A stretch of DNA of 64,000 nucleotides, from assembly GCF_038502225.1 (NCBI RefSeq), contig NC_091298.1, forward strand, positions 32,120,795-32,184,794. Reading direction: 5' to 3'. Made by a program: the position numbers and the translations under genes. Below the pieces are notes generated by a model. That model saw only the letters and a list, made by a program, of their open reading frames with translations. It did not search any database and was not told where the DNA came from. Source of the DNA: Cherax quadricarinatus (lineage: Eukaryota > Arthropoda > Malacostraca > Decapoda > Parastacidae). Shown piece by piece: positions 50,635 to 61,020 of the stretch. Each line of letters starts with the position of its first letter. The stretch's first letter is position 1.

Positions 50635-51842
50635 TCCAGGAATGACTGGATTTGGTGTACGATTTCTGCCATTTCCTGCCAGTTTTTTTTCCTTCCTGGC
50701 ACTAAAAAACCTCTCCCTCTTGAGTGGCTGTGGCTACCCAGGTTTTCCCATGGCCTGGATGTTTTGTATCTTTTTGTCCCCTTTAGATGGTATGCCTGGC
50801 AATTTAAGTTATAGCACAGTCTTTCCTGTACTGAAGAGGTACACAGTTCAGGGTGAAAAAGCTTACAGGAAGGGAGTTTGCATTTTCCTGTTGTCATATG
50901 GGCATGGCATTTCCTAGGGTGGTCATAGTTGCACGTCCCATCTGTTTTTCCAGATTTCCCATGCCAGCAGATACCGAGTGCATAGTATGTGCACAGGCTT
51001 GGTTTCCGTTTGCCTTGGGTTTCTGTGACTGTATTCCCTGTTGGTGCATGTTTCCCTGTCTTACTTCTATCCTCCCTAGCACCAACAATGGAGCTCCCAC
51101 CATTTGTTTTTGGTAATATATCCTCACTATTGCTAGTGGAGTCCTCTTGTTTGCTATTTCCTGCGGTATTTCTAGTTTGCAATATTGGTTTTATCTTATC
51201 TTTGACTACACTTGTTTCCCTACTATGGCTCCTGTCCCCTATGCGGTCATTCATATGTATTCCTTCCTGCGTATAATTCCCGACTACCTGGACAAAATCT
51301 CCAGCTTCACCATTACTGTCTCCCAGGACAGCATCTCCAGCTTCCCCATTACTGTCTCCCAGGACAGCATCTCCAGCTTCACCATTACTGTCTCCCAGGA
51401 CAGCACCTCCAGCTTCACCATTACTGTCTCCCAGGACAGCACCTCCAGCTTCCCCATTACTGTCTCCCAGGACAGCACTATCAGCCCCCCATTTACTGAC
51501 TACCAGGACATCATCTCCAGCCTTACAGTTTCTGACTACATGGCCAGTATCAAGGGCAGTACCATTCAGCCCGGACTTTTTATGTTCCCATCTGTTGTAG
51601 AAAGCTTCCAGGTTTTCTATGAAAGCAGCTTTGATGTTGACCTCTTTTAATACCCTTGTGATTTTAGTCCACAGATTTATCTCATTTGGGCATACCCAAA
51701 AACACTTCCCTGTTTTAATACTGCTTGTAGCTAGTTCTTGGATATCTGCACAAGGGGCGTGACACCAATTTCCACAGAAATGACAATTTATGCATGTGGA
51801 AGCCCGTTTGTTTGACTGACCACAGACTACACACAGCTTCAT
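50583..51842 (-). CDS. LINE-2 ORF1: PHD-like finger, 12-residue repeats, CCCH fingers
   Basis: The frame has 419 codons. Residues 1-52 form a PHD-like zinc finger (CVVCG, CINCHFCGNWCHAPC, then CFWVCP). About 125-185 holds five tandem copies of AVLGDSNGEAG(G/D), each 12 residues. About 280-360 holds three CCCH-like fingers: CTYYALGIC..TCNYDH, CHAHMTTGKCKLPSCKLFH, and CTSSVQERLCYNLNCQAYH. The basic C-terminus has RGRGFLVPGRKK. A nucleic-acid-binding chaperone role in the retroelement particle is inferred from ORF1 proteins in general. PHD-type fingers are known in some L2/CR1 ORF1s. The CCCH array and the glycine/acidic repeat are less expected. Confidence 0.88.
   Translation of the reverse strand: MKLCVVCGQSNKRASTCINCHFCGNWCHAPCADIQELATSSIKTGKCFWVCPNEINLWTKITRVLKEVNIKAAFIENLEAFYNRWEHKKSGLNGTALDTGHVVRNCKAGDDVLVVSKWGADSAVLGDSNGEAGGAVLGDSNGEAGGAVLGDSNGEAGDAVLGDSNGEAGDAVLGDSNGEAGDFVQVVGNYTQEGIHMNDRIGDRSHSRETSVVKDKIKPILQTRNTAGNSKQEDSTSNSEDILPKTNGGSSIVGAREDRSKTGKHAPTGNTVTETQGKRKPSLCTYYALGICWHGKSGKTDGTCNYDHPRKCHAHMTTGKCKLPSCKLFHPELCTSSVQERLCYNLNCQAYHLKGTKRYKTSRPWENLGSHSHSRGRGFLVPGRKKNWQEMAEIVHQIQSFLEWNHSRWPPLQTNRYRY
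51290..51480. repeat. 36-bp coding minisatellite in LINE-2 ORF1
   Basis: Five in-frame units containing ATTACTGTCTCCCAGGACAG and AGCTTC(A/C)CC, with very little divergence. Each unit keeps the ORF open. A degenerate extra unit flanks each side. Confidence 0.93.
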
Positions 51843-53130
51843 AATGATTTGAATGGTTTATTTACTGCAATTCTACTAGCAACCTCTTGAATATTCTATT
51901 AATAACCTGCTAGGTGGTGCACAACGAAACCGTTTGAAACCAGTCAAGGGTTCGGACCAGTCAAGGGTTCGGACCAGTTTATCTGATCTGATCAGTGGGT
52001 CACTTATTTAAACCATACTGGTCGGTGATTTGAGCTAACACATGAAGGATCTACTGGAAATTATCTACCCGAGTAATATGTGATTTGATTGATACAAAAG
52101 TATAACTTGCGTGTTGAAGAGCCGGTGACTGCTGGCACTCCTACAATGACGAACGGTCGAGCCTCCACCTTTGTTTATCAATCGCTGTATCTAGCTTCTC
52201 TATTTTTTTTTTTTTTTTTCCGTCTCCACCACAATAAATGCTATATTATCACTATAGTTGACTGGTGCAAATTTTGGAGGAAGGGCGCTTTTTCTGTAGT
52301 AATAATTGCTTCTCGTTGTGTATATTGCGACCGCTGGTAACTACAGGTTATATGAAATTCACAGTAACGTCTGGTATTTCAAGAAAAAGAAACTAATGAA
52401 AGTCACTCCACTTCACTAAGTACCATTATAATACTGGTTAGTTGCTACTACAACACTGTATTCTGCTATTCACTGGTATCACTAGATTATATGCGAGTAC
52501 ACTAGCAGGCCAGGAAGATTATTAAAAACAGCTGACCTGTGGTAAGTTTCTGGCGACTTCTGGCACCTGCCTCTATAGGCTTATCACTTCATTTACAAAT
52601 TCACCTGTTTTCAAATGACACTTTAGCCTTTATCATCAATATACTAGGGAGCCACTGTAGTATACACTATACAATATGTATACTCAATGCTTTCAGGGAG
52701 ACTTTCTTTCCTCTGACACAAAGTTCAATATTATTATTTTTTTCCACACGGGACAGGCCTATGATTCCCCTCTGGCAGTAAACTCTGCTAGGAAGTGCAC
52801 ACTAATTCTCTTTTTTTTACTCAGTATATAATGTTTTCCGCCCAAGATTGGTTCCAGGCGCTAGAGGGATGTATCGTATAGGATTGATGACACAAATTAA
52901 AGTTCTAGCACGTAAGAGCGACCGTGAAAACACCAGAAAAACCGGGAGCACAACGAGGCACGCTGACACGCTATGACACACACCAGCAGAGTTAACATAG
53001 AATAATACAGTAAAGTTTAATTTGAGATACAGAGACACTGATAACACACAATGTACAGTTATGATATGCTATTGAGAAAACATTTCTTCCAGCAACTGAT
53101 CCATCCTGCTGGAGGAAACATTGTCTCAGT
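51843..53130. other. LINE-2 5' UTR and unassigned sequence, no gene
   Basis: About 51943-51975 has a tandem pair of ACCAGTCAAGGGTTCGG. A T-run lies at 52203-52220. The part nearest 51842 is probably the LINE-2 5' UTR. I see no boundary, domain or element terminus further right. Confidence 0.45.
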
Positions 53131-53552
53131 AATATACAGTGATACCTGAATTTGCATGACAGTGTCCTGCATTGAAGACACCACAAGACTCCAGGTGGAC
53201 ATTAACCAAATCTTTAAATGGGCCGCAGAAAACAATATGAAGTTCAATGCTGAGAAATTTCAATTACTCTGATATGGAAAACGTGAGGAAATTAAAACTT
53301 CATCGGAGTATAGAACAAATTCCAACCACACAATAGAGCGAAAAACTAATGTCAAAGACCTGGGAGTGATAATGTCAATGGATCTCACCTTCAAGGACCA
53401 TAACATTGTATCAATCGCATCTGGTAGAAAAATGACAGGATGGATAATGAGAACCTTCAAAACCAGGGATACCAAGCCCATGATGACACTCTTCAGGTCA
53501 CTTGTTCTATCTAGGCTGGAATATTGCTGCACACTAACAGCATCTTTCAAGG

Positions 53553-53846
53553 GGGCCCAGTCCCTGGACCCATTACGTACTTCTGTAATCTGTAAATACC
53601 TTTGTAGCTTCATCATGAATGTGACCAGACCTACCTGGAGTTCATTACCTTTGTAAATTGTGAGTTCATTACCTTTGTAAGTTGTGAGTTCATTACCTTT
53701 GTAATTGTGAGTTCATTACCTCTCTAACTTCCTCAGCTATCAAAACTTTGGAGTCCAGTCCCTGGACCAATTATGTACCTCTGGAATCTTTTGACTACCG
53801 CCCACAGGATGGGTATGGACTGCATAATAAACATATTAAACTAGCT
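53553..53846 (+). mobile_element. LINE 3'-tail insertion with target duplication
   Basis: It begins near GGGCCCAGTCCCTGGACC, contains TTCATTACCTTTGTAA repeats and ends CATAATAAACATATTAAACTA, matching the tails at 29270-29548 and 35700-36030. The flanking LINE-2 sequence duplicates (T/C)TCAAGG at the two sides. It contains a tail block twice (CAGTCCCTGGACC at 53558 and 53757). Confidence 0.82.
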
Positions 53847-53941
53847 CAAGGCAGGTGAAATTGCTGACCTAGAAAATGTACAGAGAACCTTCACGGCGTG
53901 CATAACTGTGATAAAACACCTCAATTACTGGGAATGCTTAA

Positions 53942-55121
53942 CCCTTAAACGGTCCGAACGTATATATACGTTCACTCGCGTAGTACCCCAAATTTTTTGA
54001 GAAAAAAAATCTTTTTTTTTAAAAGGAAAAATGAGTATATGGTACCCAGGCATCCCCAATTATTTTAACATGGCACACAGTGAGTGCGCACACCCATTCT
54101 CTCATGTCTAGGTGACTCAGGCTTATTGTGGCAATGTTGAATGAATGACAAAGAAAACGTATATACAGGTCTCCCTCAACATTCGCGAGGGTTAGGGGAT
54201 CAAGAGCCTCGCAAATGTTGAAAAACCGTGAATGTTTGGCGCCCCAATATATTGTAGGGAAATATATTACAATACTGCTTCCTTAACTTGTTGAACCATG
54301 AATAATCATAAAATACATGAAAACGTCGTAAATTGTACTAAATATATACATGTTATGCTTTAATAATGTATGTTATTTAATAACATGTATGTTAATAACA
54401 TGTATGTTATTAAATACCACAGACTCCACTACTGCCTCCACCAATGCCTCCACCACTGCGAGTCCCTACTACCCTCCCTCCGACCCCCGCAACTGGCAGC
54501 CAGCCCTCCCACCACTCAGTGTGGTGAGTGTTTTGTTTGTTCATTATTTGCTATTAAACTACAGAATAAATAATGTAAACCCATTCATGACTGCATATTG
54601 GAATGGCTATTAGGAAAGGTATTAGTCGGTGACTTCATGTGTTTACTCTTGAACACAGCAAAGAATCGAACATTTCTGCTATTGCTAATAATAAAAATAG
54701 TAATAATAATAATAATAATAATAAATACGATATAATTGAAGAAGGAAATTGTACAAAAATACGAGGGAGTGGTTGACACATCGTCAGTGTGACTTTGTTT
54801 ATGCTGGAGTGAACATTAGTCTCCCTGCTTTTCCAAACATTTCACAATAATTCAGCGGTTGAGGCAGTGGTATTTAATAACATATATGTTATAAATAATA
54901 ATAGTACATGTTATTATTAATAACATGTATTATTATTAACATGTATGTATTTAATAACATATATGCTATAAATAATAATAGTACATATTATTAATAACAT
55001 GTATTAATAACATGAATTCGCGAATGTGTGAAGCCCGTGAAAGTTGAAAACGTGAATGTTGAGGGAGACCTGTATACGTTTGGGCGCGTGAACGTACATA
55101 TACGTTTGGACCATTTAAGGG
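53942..55121. mobile_element. piggyBac-type MITE with a TA-flanked element inside
   Basis: The ends are CCCTTAAACGGTCC (left) and the inverse of CCCTTAAATGGTCC (right), flanked by TTAA at 53938-53941 and 55122-55125. Subterminal inverted blocks with ATATATACGTTC / TATACGTTTG follow. Most of the interior is the nested element 54166-55072, so the original MITE was about 270 bp. It lies inside a LINE-2 fragment. Confidence 0.9.
54166..55072. mobile_element. TA-flanked element with CAGGTCTCCCTC termini (907 bp)
   Basis: The left terminus CAGGTCTCCCTCAACATTCG and right terminus (inverse of CAGGTCTCCCTCAACATTCA) are flanked by TA at 54164-54165 and 55073-55074. The interior is AT-rich with many ATAACATGTATGTTATT-type palindromic units (54365-54410, 54885-55012) and a TAA microsatellite (54700-54722). 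It has no transposase. By TA target and CAGG ends I infer a Tc1/mariner-superfamily MITE. Confidence 0.88.
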
Positions 55122-55377
55122 TTAAAGTTCCTCAACCTGTACTCCCTAGAATGCAGGCGGGAGAGATACATGATTATATGCACTTGGAAAATCCTAGAGG
55201 GATTACTATCAAACTTGCACACGAAAATCACTCCAAACGAAAGCAAAAGACTCGGCAGACGATGTAACATCCCCCAAATGAAAAGCAGGGGTGCCACTAA
55301 CACGATAAGAGACAACACAATAAATGTCAGGGGCCCAAGACTGTTCAACTGCCTCCCAGCATACATAAGGGGGATTT

Positions 55378-55600
55378 AATTGTTCATGTATGTGTTTTAC
55401 TTAGTTGTATTTGTTTTGTGTATGTAAAAACTATAATTAATCTCTAAAAAATGTATTTTTTGTGAATATTTTTGGGTGTCTGGAATGGATTAATTGTATT
55501 TACATTAATTCTTATGGGAATAATTATTTCGGTTATCAGCCATTTCGGTTTTAGGCCAGCCTTTTGGAACGGATTACAGCTGATAACTGAGGGTCCACTG
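55378..55600 (-). repeat. Tigger terminal fragment
   Basis: This holds the common Tigger end block: TTTTGTGAATATTTTTGGGTGTCTGGAATGG (in parts), TTACATTAATTCTTATGGGA and the terminal GAGGGTCCACTG at 55600, with TA after it. The other end is not present. Confidence 0.8.
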
Positions 55601-55730
55601 TACTAAGTTCTGAGTGGTCCAGACATGCTGTGCAACCAAAATTAATGTGCTGTTTTCTTGAATATTTTCCTAAATAAAAATATCACTAAGAAATAATTAT
55701 TTTTTGTTTTATGCATAATTGTATGTACAA

Positions 55731-55950
55731 TACAATAGGGCCCCACTTTATGGCATTTTAATTTATGGTGTTCTGCTAATACGGCGATTTCAAATTATGA
55801 CCGAAACTCGCTATATGGCTAATTGTCTTTCTAATATGGCACACCCTGTTTGTTTACATTCTCTGTGAGCTCCACGTCTCTCCATTATGTCTGGAAACTT
55901 TCCGAAATTTCAAGTGTTTTAAAGTTATTGCACATTTTATATGTGCTCTG
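55731..55950 (+). repeat. Left-end fragment of the CAGTAGGGCCCC element
   Basis: Starting CAATAGGGCCCCACTTTATG, it matches 57777-57900 block by block (GCTAATACGGCGATTTCAAA, TCTTTCTAATATGGC, TTTGTTTACATTCTC). The right end is missing. Confidence 0.8.
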
Positions 55951-56032
55951 GGTTTAGTGCTTGTTTTTATAATGATTATAATAATAATTTGTAATAATAA
56001 CTTGTAATAATAGTTTATAATAACAATAACTT

Positions 56033-56035
<3 letters not shown>

Positions 56036-56100
<65 letters not shown>

Positions 56101-56101
56101 T
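56036..56101. repeat. (AAT)n microsatellite
   Basis: About 22 uninterrupted AAT units, within a wider ATAATA-rich region from 55970. The isoleucine-run frame on the minus strand is a by-product. Confidence 0.97.
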
Positions 56102-56375
56102 GTCAAAGCATCATTCCTTCTAAAAATTACATGAGAATGGAAGTGTTGGTCTTTATTTATTCTACTGTACCACTGTGGAGACAACTTGTACATAATGTAA
56201 GGTGTTAGTATGAATGTTTATGAACCATAACCGGATGCTTTGTTTGTTTGCTTACATAGTGGGTTGGGTGGCCAGGCGGGCTTCCCTACCACTCACACAT
56301 GACTTTCTTCAAATAAATACTTTCCACCTCTCACCCTACATTAAGACCATTAAGACTATATTAATTTTATCACTC

Positions 56376-56492
56376 ACTTTTGGGTGTCTGGATCGCATTA
56401 ATTGGATTTGCATTATTTCTTATGGGAAATATTGCTTCAGTTTTTGTCAGATTTTCTGGAATGAATTAATGATGAAAACCGAGGTTTCACTG
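56376..56492 (-). repeat. Tigger terminal fragment
   Basis: TTTTGGGTGTCTGGATCGCA, CATTATTTCTTATGGGAAAT and the terminus GAGGTTTCACTG at 56492 followed by TA. Confidence 0.8.
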
Positions 56493-56494
56493 TA

Positions 56495-56999
56495 TTACAG
56501 TATTGTATAACAGTAAATCTTTTATTTTTTGGTGTGAATAAGTTCTTTATGTGAATAAAAGATCAAGATGGAATTCATCTGTGAAGCCTAGAAATGTAAC
56601 TAATAAACAGAAGAAATGTTATTTTAGTACCAGGAATGCCTGCATTGTTTATTCTGCACCCTATTTTGAAATTGGAATATTTGGAAGTGTGAAATTGGCC
56701 AAATTGCCAATTTCTGATTGCTTTATTGGGTAGTTGAAATAGTTGATTGGGCAGTTTCTTGTGCTCAGTCGATAAAATAGAAGTGATACTAGAGAAATAT
56801 CTAAGAATTTGGTCAACTGGAATAATGTAATTGGCCTAAAATAGGAGTCAGAGTGGGCAAACTCGCTGATGCGTAAATGTCATTGATGCAGCAAAATAAG
56901 CAATAGCATAATTTTGTCAATTTTCCATTAAATTTCATACTTTTTGTTTTATTACCGTCAGAAAAAGATTCTCTGCCATTTCATAAGAAAAACTAACAC

Positions 57000-57030
<31 letters not shown>

Positions 57031-57068
57031 ATTTGGACCCTGTGGACATTATGTCAAGTATTTAATAT
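56495..57068. repeat. piggyBac-MITE family fragment
   Basis: Interior blocks of the family in one orientation: ACAGTAAATCTTTTATTTTTTG, GTACCAGGAATGCCTGCATT, GTCAATTTTCCATTAAATTTC, AGAAAAAGATTCTC. A T-run is at 57000-57026. It lacks clear inverted repeats. Confidence 0.75.
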
Positions 57069-57203
57069 CTTAACCCTTTCAGGATCCAGACCCCCAATCT
57101 GAAAATTGGTCTCAGGGTTCAAGAATTTTCAAAGAAAAAACAAATTCTTATAGACTGAAAGAGTTCATTCTTCTGAAGGCAATGAAAAAAAAATTCTGTT
57201 CAG
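57069..57203. repeat. piggyBac-MITE left end
   Basis: TTAACCCTTTCAGGATCCAG, then CTCAGGGTTCAAGAATTTTC, matching the start of the element at 31904. It is cut by the Tigger element at 57206. Confidence 0.75.
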
Positions 57204-57776
57204 TACAGTGGATCCTTGGTATTCATGGTAGCCCGTTCCAGAGTCTGACAAAACCTGAAAATCACGAAAACCGAAATAATTTTCCCCACAAGAATTAATG
57301 TAAATCCAATTAATCCGTTTCAGACACCCAAAAGTACGTATTAACAAAAAATGCATTTTATAGAGAATAACTATAGTTTTACATACAGAAAACAATGAAA
57401 AATAAATATAAAGCACTAATGAATGGATAAATGAGCATTTAAATCACTTTTACCTTTATTGAAGAGTCTTATTGGCGTATGGAGGAAGGAGAGTCTATTG
57501 TTTGGAGACAGGACAAAATGCTTAAATATGACAGCTTATTTATCTGTCACAATTCATCTAATATGGCATATTAAACAGTATTAATAACATAGAAACATGA
57601 TATATACTCTAGAATGAATAAAATATGTCATTACGTATGTGAGGAGTGGTGGTGGTGGTGGTGGTGGTGTTGGGTTTATAAGGGCCACTGACAGCATAAG
57701 CCATACATATAGTGGTGGTGGTGGCAGCAGCAGAGGCCACGACCACTATTCATACTGCAACAATGTACGTAATTTA

Positions 57777-59321
57777 CAGTAGGGCCCCGCTTTTTGGCAT
57801 TCCGCTAATACAGCGATCTCAAATTATGACCAAAACTTTCTATAAGGCAAGTCGTCTTTCAAATATGGCGCGGGCCACCTGGTTTGTTTACATTCTCCAT
57901 GGGCACTTCTCTCTATTGTGTAATAATAAGAAACACATTACATATATGCTGTTTATATGCTATGGAGGTGTGGTTGCTAGGTGGAAGGAAAACATTACGT
58001 TATACTAATAATCATCACTCTTGGGCACATTAAAAGTCTTATTTTACATTAATATAGACATTTTCATTAATCCATCTATTATATTTTCTTCAAAATTATA
58101 TAAGAAACAAGTTACATAATATATTAACATTTTGTTTATATACTATGGAGGTGTGGTAGCCGGGCGGAGGGAGAACATTACGTCACTCCCCTTAATACAT
58201 AACGCTTTTGTTTGCAATTCTTGGCATGGATTATTCATTACTTCTCCCTTTGTTTATGATGGCATCTAAAGGTAGTTGATAGAAATGATTAAACTCAGTG
58301 AACATGGTATGTCGATGGTAATAATATGGCTCTGGGCCACATTAAATATCATGTAGGTATGTAGCCCAGGCAGACTACATACCTACATTATTATTATAAC
58401 TGAATATTATACGTGCCCTTGTGGCTTAGCACTTCTTTTTTATTATAATAATAATATACGTATGTGTACCTGTACCTAAGTAAACTTACACACTGTGCTG
58501 GCATGCAAGTACACATTAAAATCACTAAGAGCGTCTTATTAGTCTTGAGGATGCCATATTAATAATGATAATAATAACAATAATCACTCTAAGGAGCATT
58601 AAATATTGTATAAAATGTTAATATAGACATTTTGCTTAATCCACCTAAATACACCCCACAGTAGAATAAATTAACATAAATATGAGATGTGGTAGCCAGG
58701 TGACTTGTAGGACTTGTGGTAACCAGGCAACTTGTAGGACTTGTGGTAGCCAGGCAGCTTGTGCGACTTGTGGTAGCCAGGCAACTTGCAGGACTTGCAA
58801 TGAAAACCAGATGTGTTCATCTGGTTTGTTTACGTTATGTGTGGGTGGGGTGGGCTTGGGAGGGGAGGGCTGCCCTTCCTGGCTACCCACACTTCCCAAC
58901 CTGACTGCATACAAATAAAACTCACCTCTCACCCTACATTAAGACTACAAATATTTTAAGGTAATTAATGAGTGTACTATATATGCATTTTATTGCTCTA
59001 GGGAGCTTTAAGCATCATAGTATAGTATGCGTGGGTGGGGTGGCCAGGAGGGCTACCACACCTGACTTCTTCGAGTAAATACTACTCACCTTTTGCCCTC
59101 CATTAAGACTACAAATATTTTGAGGTAAATAATGAGTGTACTGTGTGTGTATTTTACTTTTTAATGCCTAGTTCTATTGCTAACTTAATATATGTTAGTG
59201 TAAACTTGTTATTTGGCATATGCATTTATAAATGGAAAAAAATGGAGTTCTGCTTTCCGGCAAAGTCTGCTTTCCGGCAGTAGCCTGGAACCTAACCTGC
59301 CGAATAAGTGGGGCCCTACTG
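57777..59321. mobile_element. TA-flanked element with CAGTAGGGCCCC termini (1545 bp)
   Basis: The left terminus CAGTAGGGCCCCGCTTTTTG and right terminus (inverse of CAGTAGGGCCCCACTTATTC) are flanked by TA at 57775-57776 and 59322-59323. The interior repeats the module 'vowel-rich ATTA..GGTTTGTTTACATT..GGTGGCCAGG' several times and holds a 27-bp minisatellite (58685-58800). No transposase is visible. Confidence 0.88.
58685..58800. repeat. 27-bp minisatellite, four units
   Basis: The unit GTAGCCAGGCAACTTGTAGG followed by ACTTGTG occurs four times with few changes. The short Cys/Thr- or Val/Ala-rich frames over it are by-products. Confidence 0.9.
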
Positions 59322-60023
59322 TATAAATAAGAAATATTTACACTTTATAAATAAGAAATATTTACACTTGGAGGAGATGCTGGCATTGGTTTAGGGTGGT
59401 GGAAGATATGCAGTTGGCATATCTTGTCAGTGGCCCTACATAACTTCAACAACACTGGAGGACTTAGTTTCATGTCGTACTTTTTCTATTGCTTAATCAC
59501 TTAACTTACTTGCTGCACTGTTAATGCTACACTTCATTGCTGGCTGGTGCTATAGCCTTTATCAACTCCTGCTGCTTTAGTATCATACATATCATAGAAC
59601 CACTGAATCACTGAAGAAGGCACATTCTCTCCTCTCTCTTCCTCCTCCACTTTGGTACTTTGCTATGAGTTCTTTCTTGAATTCTATCTTGTTTCTCACC
59701 TTTACCATAGAGCTGGCACTAGGAGCTTTCTTTGGGCTTATTTAGCAGTCACACACAATTAACAAGCTCAAAATTCAATGGATTATTACGAAATGTTTTG
59801 TATGACCTCACTGGGTAATGTTTACTCGCTGAGATACAATGCCAAGCTGACTCAGAATGGAGTGTGGGAGGCTTTGTGTGCACACACGGCACTCATACAT
59901 GTTCTGTACGACCGACGAAAACCAGAGGGAAATAATGAAAACAGAGACTATATTTTGATGAAAAAAGTTGGTGATAACCGAAAATCATGAAATCAAAGGC
60001 TAACGAAAACAGAGGGTTCACTA

Positions 60024-60119
60024 TACTTACTAAGATATAGAGGTGTGAAGTTGAGCTTCAATGACCTGTTGGCGGCAACATCGGTAACTGCCGTCCAGTC
60101 ATATTATTTTATTTAATTA
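60024..60119. other. Short spacer between two Tigger elements
   Basis: Sequence with no recognisable content between the TA of one element and the TA of the next. Confidence 0.5.
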
Positions 60120-60484
60120 CAGCGGAACCCCAGATTTTGGCTGTAATCTGTTCCAGAAGGTCGGTCTAAATCCGAAAAGGCTGAAAACTGAAGTAATATT
60201 TCCCATAAGAATTAATGTAAATACAATTACATAATCTGTTCCAGACACCCAAAAAATATTAACAAAAAATACATTTTTTAAAGATTAACTGTAGTTTTAC
60301 ATACAGAAAACAATGAGAAATAAGTATAAAGCACAAATTTTAAGATAACTGAACATTACATACCTTTATTGAAGACTCTTGTTGGCATATTGAAGAAGGC
60401 GAGGAGGGGAGAGAGATGAGAGTTTATTGTTTGGAAGGGGAATCCCCCTCCATAAGGACTTCATGTATCAAAGCCCTCTCTGGG

Positions 60485-61020
60485 GTTACTTCCCTCCCTG
60501 CCTACTACACTCTGTGCATGCCTGCTACACTCCCTGTATGCATACTTCACTTCCTGCCTGCCTGCTACACTCCCTGCCTCCTGTCCACACTCCCTGCTAC
60601 ACTCCCTCTCTCCATGCTACACTCCCTGCCTCCCTTCCACACACACCCTGTTTCCCTGTTACACTCCCTGCCTCTCTGCTACACTCCCTCCCTCCATGCT
60701 ACACTCACTGCCTGCCTGTTACACTCGCTGCCTCCCTGCTACACTCCCTCCATGCTACACTCCCTGCCTTCCTTCCACTGCATATGTGTAAAGAACCTAG
60801 GATAACCCAAAAAAGTCAGACAGAGTGACTTATTTCCATTGGGTCCCGCTTCCCCACTACACTCCCTGTCTCCCTGCTAAACTCCCTTTTGCAACATTAG
60901 CTTCCTTGATTTCCCTGCTACACTCCCTGTCTTCCTGCTACACTCCTTCCCTCCATGCTACACTCCCTGCCTACCTGTTATACTCCCTGCCTCCCTGCTA
61001 CACTCCTTGCTAAACTCCCT
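60485..61020. repeat. Pyrimidine-rich minisatellite with an embedded SINE piece
   Basis: Many copies of a unit like CTGCTACACTCCCTGCCTCC with length variation (about 16-24 bp). At 60778-60848 a reverse SINE fragment (AAGAACCTAGGATAACCC, GTGACTTATTTCCATTG) interrupts it. Its longer frames translate as Leu/Pro/Tyr repeats and are not genes. Confidence 0.9.

Larger units (their letters stand above)
47487..51842 (-). mobile_element. LINE-2 (CR1/L2 group), both ORFs open
   Basis: The minus strand carries ORF1 (51842-50583), ORF2 (50634-47527) and a short 3' UTR (GACCCCCGGAACTCTCTCC) ending in repeats of AGGTAAACTCC (47487-47515). The 5' UTR extends right of 51842 by an amount I cannot fix. Fragments of the same family are at 12845-13400, 25695-30700, 38262-39747 and 53135-55377, so this may be the source-type copy. 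It lies immediately upstream of, and in the same direction as, the CR1 element. Confidence 0.92.
53135..55377 (+). pseudogene. LINE-2 ORF2 fragment interrupted by two insertions
   Basis: The plus strand encodes, in pieces, LQVDINQIFKWAAENNMKFN (53190 on), a shift, DLTFKDHNIVSIASGRKMTG (53378 on) and LFRSLVLSRLEYCCTLTASF (53495 on). A LINE 3' tail (53553-53846) then intervenes, followed by AGEIADLENVQRTFT, a break at TTAA for the piggyBac MITE (53942-55121), and the end LEGLLSNLHTKITPNESKRL to CLPAYIRG (55126-55377). Confidence 0.88.
57206..60023 (-). mobile_element. Non-autonomous Tigger with a 1.5-kb element inside
   Basis: The left terminus is CAGTGGATCCTTGGTATTCA and the right terminus is the inverse of TAGTGAACCCTCTGTTTTCG, flanked by TA at 57204-57205 and 60024-60025. 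The remaining transposase traces are the HTH start and 5' UTR (about 59600-59770). The DDE region is deleted and the element at 57777-59321 is inserted. Confidence 0.85.

Noticed and set aside
50414..50917. 167-codon plus-strand frame
   Set aside because: It is antisense to the overlap of LINE-2 ORF1 and ORF2 and is hydrophobic only because of complementary codons.
51290..51480. Regularly spaced repeats resembling a CRISPR array
   Set aside because: The repeats are contiguous 36-bp units without unique spacers, inside an ORF of a eukaryotic LINE.
51147..51650. Plus-strand frames with ITVSQDS or HYCLPGQHLQL repeats
   Set aside because: They are antisense to the 36-bp coding repeat of LINE-2 ORF1, which has the recognisable domains.
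55954..56193. Poly-isoleucine frame
   Set aside because: It is the translation of the (AAT)n microsatellite.
60416..61013. Long Leu/Pro/Tyr-rich open frames
   Set aside because: They are translations of a pyrimidine-rich minisatellite, and both overlapping frames are open for the same reason.
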